DNA of 64,000 bases. It comes from Palaemon carinicauda (taxonomy: Eukaryota; Arthropoda; Malacostraca; Decapoda; Palaemonidae). The notes below the pieces were generated by a model. That model was not told where the DNA came from, ran no database searches, and was given only the letters and a program-made list of their open reading frames with translations. Position 1 is the stretch's first letter. Every line of letters begins with the position of its first letter. Location: NCBI RefSeq assembly GCF_036898095.1, contig NC_090751.1:73769951-73833950 (forward strand). Reading direction: 5' to 3'. A program made the translations under genes and the position numbers. Shown piece after piece: positions 23,880 through 33,923 of this stretch.

Positions 23880-25433
23880 TCGGACTCTATCGGGTTGAAC
23901 CTGGATAGAGCGTCCGCCGTCACATTGCGGAATCCTTCAAGGTGGACTGCTGATAAGTGCCATTTCATCTTCTTGGACAGATGAAAGATGGCTATTATCA
24001 CCTGATTTAACTGAGGCGATCTCGAACCTTGTCGACTTATGCATCTCATAACCACTTCGCTGTCTAGGACCAGACGAACGTGGATTGAGCGGCGAAGTTT
24101 CAGTTTCTTCAGGGAAAGAAACACTGCCATGGCTTCCAGATAGTTGATGTGGAAAGTTTTGAAGAGGGGAGACCAAGTTCCTTGCACTTTCCGATGATGA
24201 GAATGACCCCCCCATCCTTCCTTTGAAGCATCCGTGTGGACGGTGACTGCAGGAGGAGGTGGTTGCAAGGATACTTTTCTTCTTAAGTTCTTCGCTTCCG
24301 ACCATGGCTTGAGAATCGATCGCAGATGATTTGGTAATGATCTTTGTAGATCTCTTCAATCGTTGTAAGCGTATTTTCTCCACATTCCTGATGCATCTTT
24401 TAATTGTGCTCTCAAAAGTGGGTCCGTCAAAGACGCAAACTGGAGAGACCCCAACACTCTCTCCTGTTGTCTTCTTGATATCCTTCGGGATTGAAGAAGA
24501 CTTTTGACAGCCCTTGCTATCTCCTTTCTCTTTGCTTTTGGCAAGGAGAAGCAATGTGACTGTAAGTCCCAGTGAATTCCCAGCCACTGGAACTTTTGAG
24601 CCGGAGACAGCCGAGACTTCTTCAGGTTTATCTTGAATCCTAGGTACTCTAGGAATTGGATCACTTTTCTGGAGGCTTGCACGCATTCTTCCTTGGATGC
24701 TGCCCACACCAGCCAGTCGTCCAGGTAGGCCATCACCTGAACACATTTGAGGCGTAGTTGTCGAATAACTGCGTTCGCAAGCTTTGTGAATATTCTCGGT
24801 GCAATGTTCAGACCGAAGGGCATGGGTCTGAAAACGTATTTTCTTTTCTGGAGCTTGAACCCTAGGTAGGGGGAAACCTGACGGTTGATTGGTACATGCC
24901 AGTACAAGTCCGTCATGTCTATATAGACTGTATATGCCCTTTAGGGCAGAAGGGTCCTTATGTGCTGAAGCGTCAGCATTCTGAACTTGTAGTTCACAAT
25001 GAACTTGTTGAGTGGTGATAAGTCCAGAATGACTCTGAGCTTTTCCGAATCCTTCTTGGGAACACAATAGCCTTCCTTGGAATTTGATGGACTTTGCTTT
25101 CCTTATGACTCTCTTGTCCAGTAGTTCTTGAACGTATTCTTCCAGAACTGGGGTTGATGGTTGGAAGAATTGAGGAAAGCTTGGTGGAGTTGAGTTCCAA
25201 CCCCACCCCAGTCCCATCTTGATCAGGCTGTGGGCCCAAGGATCGAAGGTCCACCGATCCTTAAAGTGTAGAAGTCTCCCTCCTACCGGCAGCATCTCAT
25301 TTTGAGGGCTGGTTGGAGGATTTTCCTCCTTGGCCACGACCACTTTTGTTGCCTCTTCCTCTGAAGGGGCGTCTAGAGGAGCCCCGAAAGGAGCCTCGAG
25401 ACTTTGGCTTAGAAGAAGCCGACTGCCTTTCAT
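23459..25433 (-). pseudogene. DIRS RT-RNase H-Dam-like ORF (copy D)
   Basis: The ATG at 25433 overlaps the end of gag. Conserved parts in order are VGGRLLHFKDRW, the RT palm (HVPINRQVSPYLGFKL, MPFGLNIAPRIFTK, VMAYLDDWLVW), RNase H starting at VHTDASKEGWGGH, DALSRFNP, and a Dam-methylase-like segment (LQVDLFATRDN, AMSLDW, FPPTNLL, AHKWPGSVWF). A 1-base loss near 25075 shifts the RT frame. TAA at 24951-24953 and TGA at 24356-24358 interrupt it; both stops are shared with copy E. RNase H onward (24268-23459) is open. The methylase assignment follows the known DIRS domain order and is moderate. Confidence 0.85.
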
Positions 25434-27258
25434 AAGCTGGGGTGAAGACTGGTGACTGAGACGCCAGTGTTTGGGGCACCAGTTGAAAGGTGGTGGTGGG
25501 TTGTGCCACCGTCTGGGACACCGTGGCCACGAGAAGCTGTTGCTATCTTGGCCGAGAGGGCAAACGAGGCCGCTTTGACTTGTTCTTCAGCTGGGGACCC
25601 CCATCAGCGGAAGATTTTCTCTTGGAGGACAAGCCCCATTTGGAGAGGAGATTCCTATTCTTTGAAGCAGCCTTATCTACGACCTCCTTGACCACATCAC
25701 TAGGAAAGAAGTCTTTTCGCCAGAATTTAGAAGCTATCAGCTTCCTGGGTTCATGTTTTACGGAAGCGGAAGCAAACACAAACTCCCTACAGGCCGTCCT
25801 GGCTCTGATAAAGTTGTATAGGTCTTTAGTCACTGTAGCCAAGTGAGCCTTGGCAAAGACCATATACATTTATGGGGTATCAGGAATGCTAGCCATCGTT
25901 TCTACCCCTGTTTGTAAAGACATGGACGCCGCCAAGCATTCCTTAGTTTCGTGTTCTCTCTTCAGGAGAAACTCTGACAGCTTTGTGAGGTCCTCGTTGA
26001 CCTGACGTCCAGCGATATTGGCCTCCAGCTTCCCGACTGAGAAGGTAACATGATCGTCCTTCCAGTCTTTGTCATTTTAAGGGAAAGCAAGGGAGAAAGG
26101 CTTGCTTTCTTCTAGCGTGGGACAGGGTTTTCCTGCCCTTACGGCCTTCAGGGCTGCTTTAAACCCTTTATCCATAAAGAGAAAAGCACGTTGAGGGTCA
26201 GCAATAAACGATGGATGTTTCTTGCTTAAGGCCGGCACCTTTGAGTTAGTGAATGCCCTCTCTTTTAATTTCGATGTAAGCATCGCTTGTGCCTTAGCGA
26301 GCTCAAGGACAATTACTTCCTTGGGCTCCGTCTCTTCTTTCGATGCCGGTTCAGTTCTGAGCCGGACATAAAAATCCGGGTAGGATGCTCTACTGGGCCA
26401 GAACTCAACTTCCTCTTCTGGTACGGTACCTTGTTTCTCCGAGAGGAAAATCTGGCCTGCTGACATAGGCATGTGCTCCGCATAACTCCACGGGTTAATG
26501 TCGGAGAACACAGGAAGGTCCTTAACATTTAGCTTCTTCGGGGCTAAACGCAAAGAAACTGACTGCTCAATTTCCGACTGGAAAGTAGTCTCTTTCTCGG
26601 TAGACCTCTCCTGTAAGTCGTGTACCATAGACATCAGGGATTGAAGAGTGTTCGTAATTGCCTCCAAATGAGGCGGTTGCGAAGAGGTTGAGGGTGCTGG
26701 TTCAGGTGCAGCCGCTGAAGAAACCGAAACTGCTTCAATGTTCTCAACCTCGCTAGTAGGAGGAACCACTGCCTCCTGTTCCAACTCTTCCACGAGGAGA
26801 TTTTTCTCGGTCTCCTCGGAAACGACAGACATATTGTCATCCAGGTTGATACTCACCAAAGTATCCGCAACGTCAGGTTCTCTAGACTTCTGAACTTGAA
26901 TCTGCACCAAGGGGATTGCAGGCTTCGTCTGGGGAATGATGGAATCATCACGAGCGCCGGGGAAGAGACAGTCCCTCATCCTAACATTAGGAAGGTATGG
27001 GCCCGAGGTGTTCTTCTGAACACCTCTTACATAATTTACGCAGCGTAGCCGTAGCTGCATCCCTAGACTCAGTAGACTTTTTTTCATCAAAAGCCTCCTT
27101 TACCAACTTCTCACACACACAGTACATACCTCTGGGTCCCAGTACTTGAGGGCCCCTTTAGTGACAGAACAGCGGGCGTGAGACCTACACACGCCATGTC
27201 CGTAGAAGTCCTAGCTGCGGACCCTACAAAAGTTGTTCCCGCACTCGGGATGCTCCTC
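25297..27258 (-). pseudogene. gag: DIRS gag (ORF1), copy D, subfamily II
   Basis: The minus-strand frame begins directly after the splice acceptor (27259). Its N-terminus reads PECGNNFC instead of the ATG-initiated KCE..FC of subfamily I, so no ATG lies at the expected start. The Cys/His region near 27090-27180 carries frame and stop damage. The acidic Ser/Pro stretch and core (EHMPMSAGQIFL, EPASKEETEPKEVIV, PALSKKHPSF) are open from 27090 to 26077. Stops near 26077 and 25870 separate the second block (VTKDLYNFIRARTACREF) and the Arg/Gly-rich tail (25530-25297). Confidence 0.8.
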
Positions 27259-27282
27259 CTGTAAAGAAAAGAAAAGCAAATG
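27259..27282 (-). other. Predicted 3' splice acceptor before gag (copy D)
   Basis: The minus strand reads TTTGCTTTTCTTTTCTTTACAG before GAGGAG. It is the mirror image of the acceptor in copy E at 27838-27860. Confidence 0.5.
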
Positions 27283-27322
27283 AGTTTTCTGTGAAATCTT
27301 CAGATTTCAACATAACATAAGT

Positions 27323-27797
27323 TATTATATTTAGCTTGGATAGGGTAAGCTATAGAGTAGGAAAGACACCTACAGTACATGTGTTTCCCATTCAGCCATT
27401 TGCTATGACCTCCTCCCATATTGAACTTGGAAATTCATAAGGAATTAAATAACAGAGGGAATATCCAAGATATATTGTGTCTTCTTGACACATTCTTGTA
27501 TAATGTTCAATATAGTGGATAATTTTAATGGACATAACCATTAATATAGAAGAGAATCAACTCTCTATGTGATGGTCTCACAAATGGCTGCTCAAGAACC
27601 ACTTGCAGGTTTTAATTGTGTAAATGTAAGCTCTTGCCAGTTTTGCCTTTTGATTGTTATCGTAATTAACGTAACAAGAGCTGCTGCCAGCCCGATGGTG
27701 CCATGAACGAGATCGTTCTTTTGTTCATTTAGTTAGCAAGAACAATATTCCCGGTTTATTTGCTTTAATAACTTTAGCTATTTAGTATTTTAGCTAA
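27323..27797. other. Central spacer of the DIRS palindrome
   Basis: The arms stop being mirror images here. Positions 27323-27613 are copy D leader in antisense, matching copy F at about 40690-40970. Positions 27614-27797 are sense leader of copy E, matching F at about 42430-42245 on its minus strand. The dimer centre at 27613/27614 thus joins two different leader positions. At about 27797, copy E skips about 1.55 kb of leader across an AGCTA-like microhomology and resumes just upstream of the gag acceptor. No gene is present. Confidence 0.75.
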
Positions 27798-27837
27798 CTT
27801 ATGTTATGTTGAAATCTGAAGATTTCACAGAAAACTC

Positions 27838-27860
27838 ATTTGCTTTTCTTTTCTTTACAG
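27838..27860 (+). other. Predicted 3' splice acceptor before gag (copy E)
   Basis: A pyrimidine-rich tract ends in TTCTTTACAG at 27860 and is followed by GAGGAGCATCCCGAG. No ATG lies between the acceptor and the first conserved Cys codons, which suggests that initiation occurs in an upstream exon. Confidence 0.55.
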
Positions 27861-29789
27861 GAGGAGCATCCCGAGTGCGGGAACAACTTTTGTAGGGTCC
27901 GCAGAAAGGACTTCTACGGACATGGCGTGTGTAGGTCTCACGCCCGCTGTTCTGTCACCAAAGGGGCCCTCAAGTACTGGGACCCAGAGGTATGTGCTGT
28001 GTGTGAGAAGTTGGTAAAGGAGGCTTTTGATGAACAAAAGTCTACTGAGTCTAGGGATGCAGCTACGGCTACGCTGCGTAAATGGGTAAGAGGTTTTCAG
28101 AAGAACACCTCGGGCCCATACCTTCCTAATGTTAGGATGAGGGACTGTCTCTTCCCCGGAGCTCGTGATGATTCCATCATTCCCAGACGAAGCCTGCAAT
28201 CCCCTTGGTGCAGATTCAGGTTCAGAAGCCTAGAGAACCTGACGTTGCGGATACTTTGGAGAGTATCCACCTGGACGACAATATGTCTGTCGTTTCCGAG
28301 GAGACCGAGAAAAATCTCCTCGTGGAAGAGTTGGAACAGGAGGCAGTGGTTACTCCTACTAGCGAGGTTGAGAATGTTGAAGTGGTTTCGGTTTCTTCAG
28401 CGGCTGCGGCTGAACCAGCACCCTCAACCTCTTCGCAACCGCCTCATTTGGAGGCAATTACGAACACTCTTCAATCCCTGATGTCTATGGTACACGACTT
28501 ACAGAAGAGGTCTACTGAGAAAGAGACTACTTTCCGGTCGGAAATTGAGCAGTTAGTTTCTTCGCGTTTAGCCCCGAAGAAGCTAAATATTAAGGACCTT
28601 CCTGTGTACTCCGACGTTAACCCGTGCAGGTATGCGGAGCACATGCCTATGTTAGCAGGCAATATTTTCCTCTTGGAGAAACTGGGTACCATACCAGTAG
28701 AGGAAGTTGAGTTCTGGCCCAGCAGAGCGTCCTACATGGATTGTTATGTCCGGCTCAGAACTGAACCGGTATCGAAAGAAAAGATGGAGCCCAAGGAAGT
28801 AATTTTCCTTGAGCTCGCTAAGGCACAAGTGATGCTTACATCGAAATTAAAAGAGAGGGCATTCACTAGCTCAAAGGTGCCGGCCTTAAGCAAGAAACAT
28901 CCATCGTTTATTGCTGACCCTCAACGGGCTTTTCCCTTTATGGATAAAGGGTTTAAAGCAGCCCTGAAGGCCGTAAGGGCAGGAAAACCCTGTCCCACGC
29001 TAGAAGAAAGAAAGCCTTTCTCCCTTGCTTTCCCTTCAGATGACAAAGACTGGAAGGACGTTCATGTTACCTTCTCAGTCGGGAAGCTGGAGGCCGATAT
29101 CGCTGGACGTCAGTTCAACGAGGACCTCACAAAGCTGTCAGAGTTTCTCCTGAAGAGAGAACACGAGACTAAGGAACGCTTGGCGGCGTCCATGTCTCTA
29201 CAAACAGGCCTAGAAATGATGGCTAGCATTCCTGATACCCCACTTGGCTACAGTGACTAAAGACCTATACAACTTTATCAGAGCCAGGACGGCCTGTAGG
29301 GAGTTCGTGTTTGCTTCCGCTTCTGTAAAACACGAACCTAGGAAGCTGATAGCTTCTAATATCTGGCGAAAAGACCTCTTTCCTAGTGATGTGGTCAAGG
29401 AGGTCGTAGATAAGGCTGCTTCGGAGAATAGGAATCTCCTCTCCAAATGGGGCTTGTCCTCCAAGAGAAAATCTTCCGCTGATGGGGGTCCTCAGCCGAA
29501 GAACATGTCAAAGTGGCCTCGTTTGCCCTCTCGGCCAAGACAGCAACAGCTTCCCATGGCCACGGTGTCCTAGACGGTGGTACAACCCACCACCACCTTT
29601 CAACTGGTGCCCCAAACACTGGTGTCTCAGTCACCAGTCTTCACCCCAGCTTATGAAAGGCAGTCGGCTTCTTCTAAGCCAAAGTCTCGAGGATCCTTTC
29701 GGGGCTCCTCTAGACGCCCCTTCAGACGAAGAGGCAACAAAAGTGGTCGTGGCCAAGGAGGAAAATCCTCCAACCAGCCCTCAAAATGA
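27861..29789 (+). pseudogene. gag: DIRS gag (ORF1), copy E, subfamily II
   Basis: Mirror copy of the D gag. The Cys/His-rich N-terminus is intact here (ECGNNFC, GHGVCRSHARC, DPEVCAVC). A one-base loss in a C run near 28186 (CCC versus CCCC in D) shifts the frame. The core is then open to 29260 (EHMPMLAGNIFL, PALSKKHPSF). A deletion of about 30 bp near 29240 relative to D creates a new shift. The VTKDLYNFIRARTACREF block (29244-29573) ends in a TAG, and the Arg/Gly-rich tail runs to 29789. Confidence 0.8.
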
Positions 29790-31630
29790 GATGCTGCCGG
29801 TAGGAGGGAGACTTCTACACTTTCAGGATCGGTGGACCTTCGATCCTTGGGCCCACAGCCTTATCAAGATGGGACTGGGGTGGGGTTGGAACTCAACTCC
29901 ACCAAGCTTTCCTCAATTCTTCCAACCATCAACCCCAGTTCTGGAAGAATACACTTCAAGAACTACTGGACAAGAGAGTCTTAAGGAAAGCAAAGTCCAT
30001 CAAATTCCAAGGAAGGCTATTCTGTGTTCCGAAGAAGGATTCGGAAAAGCTCAGAGTCATTCTGGACTTATCACCACTCAACAAGTTCATTGTGAACTAC
30101 AAGTTCAGAATGCTGACGCTTCAGCACATAAGGACCTTTCTACCCTAAAGGGCATACACAGTCTCCATAGACATGACGGCCGCATACTGGCATGTACCAA
30201 TCAACCGTCAGGTTTCCCCCTACCTAGGGTTCAAGCTCCAGAAAAGAAAATACGTTTTCAGACCCATGCCCTTCGGTCTGAACATTGCACCGAGAATATT
30301 CACAAAGCTTGCAAATGCAGTTATTCGACAACTACGCCTCAAAGGTGTTCAGGTGATGGCCTACCTGGACGACTGGCTGGTGTGGGCAGCATCCAAGGAA
30401 GAATGCGTGCAAGCCTCCAGAAAAGTGATCCAATTCCTAGAGTACCTAGGATTCAAGATAAACCTGAAGAAGTCTCGGCTGTCTCCGGCTCAAAAGTTCC
30501 AGTGGCTGGGAATTCACTGGGACTTACAGTCACATTGCTTCTCCTTGCCAAAAGCAAAGAGAAAGGAGATAGCAAGGGCTGTCAAAAGTCTTCTTCAATC
30601 CCGAAGGATATCAAGAAGACAACAGGAGAGAGTGTTGGGGTCTCTCCAGTTTGCGTCTTTGACGGACCCACTTTTGAGAGCACAATTAAAAGATGCATCA
30701 GGAATGTGGAGAAAATACGCTTACAACGATTGAAGAGATCTACAAAGATCATTACCAAATCATCTGCGATCGATTCTCAAGCCATGGTCGGAAGCGAAGA
30801 ACTTAAGAAGAAAAGTATCCTTGCAACCACCTCCTCCTGCAGTCACCGTCCACACGGATGCTTCAAAGGAAGGATGGGGGGGTCATTCTCATCATCGGAA
30901 AGTGCAAGGAACTTGGTCTCCCCTCTTCAAAACTTTCCACATCAACTATCTGGAAGCCATGGCAGTGTTTCTTTCCCTGAAGAAACTGAAACTTCGCCGC
31001 TCAATCCACGTTCGTCTGGTCCTAGACAGCGAAGTGGTTATGAGATGCATAAGTCGACAAGGTTCGAGATCGCCTCAGTTAAATCAGGTGATAATAGCCA
31101 TCTTTCATCTGTCCAAGAAGATGAAATGGCACTTATCAGCAGTCCACCTTGAAGGATTCCGCAATGTGACGGCGGACGCTCTATCCAGGTTCAACCCGAT
31201 AGAGTCCGAATGGTCCCTAGACGCAGGATCATTCTCCTTCATATTGAACAAAGTCCCAGGATTGCAGGTAGATCTCTTCGCAACGAGGGACAACAAGAAG
31301 TTGGCCCGGTACGTAGCCCCGTACGAGGATCCTCTAGCGGAAGCAACGGACGCGATGTCCCTAGATTGGAACAGATGGTCCAGGATTTACCTGTTCCCAC
31401 CAACCAACCTATTGTTGAAAGCCCTCGACAAATTGAGATCCTTTCGGGGGAGGGCAGCGATAGTGGCCCACAAGTGGCCAGGCAGTGTCTGGTTTCCATT
31501 GATAACAGAACTACGCCTGAAGCTGATCCCGTTGCCGGAACCAGTTCTGACTCAGCTAGTACAGAATTCGACTGTCTACGCTTCATCAGAAAAAACCCAG
31601 AACCTTCATCTCATGATTTTCTCACCTTAG
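29660..31630 (+). pseudogene. DIRS RT-RNase H-Dam-like ORF (copy E)
   Basis: It has the same order as copy D: VGGRLLHFQDRW, RT palm with MPFGLNIAPRIFTK and VMAYLDDWLVW, RNase H from VHTDASKEGWGGH, then DLFATRDN ... FPPTNLL. A one-base insertion near 29955 shifts the frame early in RT. TAA at 30146-30148 and TGA at 30731-30733 match the lesions of copy D. From 30821 to 31630 the frame is open and nearly identical to that of D. A separate frame, shared with YR, is also open across most of this region; see the finding on overlapping frames. Confidence 0.85.
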
Positions 31631-32592
31631 CAGTCAGGAAAAGGTTTGGGATTTCTGCAGACAGTATTAATTTCTTAGAAGAATACAAGTCAAAATCAAC
31701 AAGAAGACAAAATAAATCTTCCTGGAAGAAATGGGTGGCCTTTGTTAAGGCGAAGAAACCTAAAGAGATTTCTACGGATTTCTGCTTGTCCTTTTTCATC
31801 CATCTTAACGGACAAGGATTAGCGGCTAATACAATCACGATGTGTAAATCTGCCTTAGCTAGACCGATTCTATATGCCTTCCAAGTGGATTTTTCCAGCG
31901 AAATCTTCAACAAGATTCTGAAAGCCTGCGCAAAACTTCGGCCTGCAGCCCCTCCAAAGCCTATTTCATGGTCTTTGGATAAGGTTCTTCATCTGGCATC
32001 GACCTTGAACAATGAAGATTGCTCGCTGAAAGACTTGACTCAGAAAGTGATATTTTTATTTGCACTAGCCTCAGGAGCCAGAGTTAGCGAAATAGTGGCC
32101 CTCTCGAGGGATGATGGCCACATTCAGTTTACACCGAATGGAGAACTGAATCTCTTTCCGGATCCGACGTTTCTCGCCAAGAATGAGCTACCCACTAAGA
32201 GATGGGGTCCCTGGAGAATCTGCCCTCTGAAGGAAGAAGCATCCCTCTGCCCAGTGGAATGCCTAAAGGTCTATCTTCGTAGAACTTCAGACTTTAAGGG
32301 AGGTCAGCTTTTTAGGGGAGAAACTTCTGGTTCGACGTTATCTTTGAAACAGATAAGGGCGAAAATCACTTACTTTATTCGCAGAGCGGATCCTGATAGT
32401 ACACCCGCAGGTCGTGATCCGAGAAAGGTTGCCTCGTCTCTAAACTTCTTTCAGACTATGTCGTTTGATAACTTGCGTGCTTATACTGGTTGGAATTCTT
32501 CCAGAATATTTTTTAGGCACTATGCGAAGCAATTACAAGAAATCAAATTTCATGTGATGGCTGCAGGCAGTGTAATAAAGCCTGCAGCTTGA
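31210..32592 (+). CDS. DIRS tyrosine recombinase, open frame with catalytic His lost (copy E)
   Basis: An ATG-initiated 460-residue frame. The first 100 or so residues overlap the RNase H/Dam-like ORF and are low in recognisable structure. The N-terminal core-binding region starts near KKWVAFVKAKKPKE. The catalytic domain has SGARVSEI (first Arg), AGRDPRKV (Arg in place of the His of the H-x-x-R box, codon 32413-32415) and the C-terminal Tyr in FFRHYAKQ. The frame is intact but the His substitution makes normal strand-exchange activity doubtful. The stop at 32590-32592 precedes a 3' UTR of about 820 bp. Confidence 0.75.
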   Translation: MVPRRRIILLHIEQSPRIAGRSLRNEGQQEVGPVRSPVRGSSSGSNGRDVPRLEQMVQDLPVPTNQPIVESPRQIEILSGEGSDSGPQVARQCLVSIDNRTTPEADPVAGTSSDSASTEFDCLRFIRKNPEPSSHDFLTLAVRKRFGISADSINFLEEYKSKSTRRQNKSSWKKWVAFVKAKKPKEISTDFCLSFFIHLNGQGLAANTITMCKSALARPILYAFQVDFSSEIFNKILKACAKLRPAAPPKPISWSLDKVLHLASTLNNEDCSLKDLTQKVIFLFALASGARVSEIVALSRDDGHIQFTPNGELNLFPDPTFLAKNELPTKRWGPWRICPLKEEASLCPVECLKVYLRRTSDFKGGQLFRGETSGSTLSLKQIRAKITYFIRRADPDSTPAGRDPRKVASSLNFFQTMSFDNLRAYTGWNSSRIFFRHYAKQLQEIKFHVMAAGSVIKPAA

Positions 32593-33409
32593 TTACTGCG
32601 AAGGACAGTGCACTAATTGGGACTGTTAGTGAAGGGTGTGCATGATAGACTTAGGTATATCATGATATTTCTGTGTTGTTTTGGACATTATAAACTGTCT
32701 TCCATAGTTAAGTGACCTTAAGCATAATATTTTGACATGAGTGCCAGCATGTTTATGCATAATGTCTTTTAGTAATAACATATATATTGAAATTTCCTAA
32801 TTTCATGGAGTGGCAATGTTTCTCTTTCAGATGAAACTTAATTATTTTGTTATTACTGTTATGCTTGTTATGTCTATGTCTAGCATAAATATATTATTTA
32901 ATCATAACTTCTGTGTTTCTTGTAAATAAACTATAGAAGGAATCTTTGCGTCTCTTTCGCCTTAAGATTATTAGATTATATTCAGAGTATCCTTGATCCT
33001 CTTATGGACCTTGTGGGACAAAGTCTCCCTTACCATGCAAACAGGTAAGTTTGGTTGTGCTATGTTTGTTTACTGTATTATGATTCCTATGTGAACATAA
33101 ACTCGTCTGCCTGATCCAGACCTGGGAGGTACAGTACTCTATTCAGCGCTTTAGTACAAACTAGGCTTTACGTATATACGACATGATATACTTTCTACTT
33201 GCTTATTGTTCCTTGAACTCCCAATCTCGGGTTTTTTCCTAGAGTCTATACAGACTTTTCCCTGTAGGGGGCAGGAAGAGCTGGCATATGGTATGCTCAG
33301 TTGGTTGATGTATTACAGTAACATCAAGTGTCTTTGGTCTTTATGACCGACTAGGAAATAGTCAATTCGAGATAACGGCACTATTAAATCCACAGATACA
33401 TTAATGCTC
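32593..33409 (+). other. DIRS 3' untranslated region (copy E)
   Basis: This mirrors 21691-22496. It includes possible AATAAA-like sites (TGTAAATAAACTATAG near 32925), but no gene is seen. Confidence 0.65.
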
Positions 33410-33520
33410 TGGTAAACTTCCATCAGCACGACAGGGCCTAAGCCCAAAAACCGGATTTTGAGCGAAGCGAAAAATCTATTTTTGTTTAAAGAGCTATGTC
33501 GTCCTGATGGACCCACCCTC
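33410..33520 (+). repeat. DIRS internal complementary region (copy E)
   Basis: It reads GGGCCTAAGCCCAAAAA, then CGGATTTTGAGCGAAGCG, then TTTTTGTTTAAAGAGC and ATGTCGTCCTGATGG. The left-type end is followed by the right-type end (junction near 33450). Confidence 0.8.
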
Positions 33521-33923
33521 CTTTGGTAAAAGGATGTTAAATCCCTCCCTTTGGTACTGTATCTGTAATACTTACAAAGCTACGGAGAATGGTTTGGTGA
33601 AGCCATGCGGTGGCGATTGGCCAAACTATTTACAGTACATTAGGAGAGTCGAGTTGTTTACCTCTTTAACGACTCTCCTATTTTTCTTGCCGCTTTCCCT
33701 CTCGAAGTGTAAAGCTATTCGGGGTGTAAATAGCTATGAGATATGTCAAGATACGTCCTTACGCGATATCCCTAGGAGAAATTTAAGGGATACTCGCTCC
33801 AGGAGTTAGAATTCTGGGTACCTTCGGTAAATTCTCTGGGATATATTACTGTAGTCACATATAACTTAGGAAGCTACTAATGAAGGAACTTCCATCAGCA
33901 CGATATGGCCTAAGCCCAAAAAA
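33451..33923 (+). repeat. Outer ITR of copy E ending in a left-type terminus
   Basis: The inner sequence is the mirror of the right ITR of copy D. The last 30 or so bases, however, are GGCCTAAGCCCAAAAAA, the left-type end, in place of the expected GGCTCTTTCACCC ... CGAAAATCCG right-type end. This swap is what gives the D/E unit the termini of one element. Confidence 0.75.

Larger units (their letters stand above)
21148..33923. mobile_element. Head-to-head DIRS inverted dimer (copies D and E)
   Basis: Copy D (minus, 21148 to about 27613) and copy E (plus, about 27614 to 33923) are mirror images. The inverted arms run from about 21180-27322 and 27798-33905, with a non-palindromic spacer of about 475 bp. 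The outer left end is the right-type DIRS terminus (CGGATTTTGAGCG ... GGGTGAAAGAGCC). The outer right end is a left-type terminus (GGCCTAAGCCCAAAAAA). The pair therefore carries one terminus of each kind, like a single minus-strand insertion. Both copies share inactivating lesions. Gypsy gag pieces flank both sides. Confidence 0.85.

Noticed and set aside
23937..25433. 498-codon open frame on the minus strand as a separate gene
   Set aside because: It starts in the true RT frame, then runs in the alternative (YR) frame after a one-base loss. It is discussed as an overlapping-frame observation but not listed as an independent gene.
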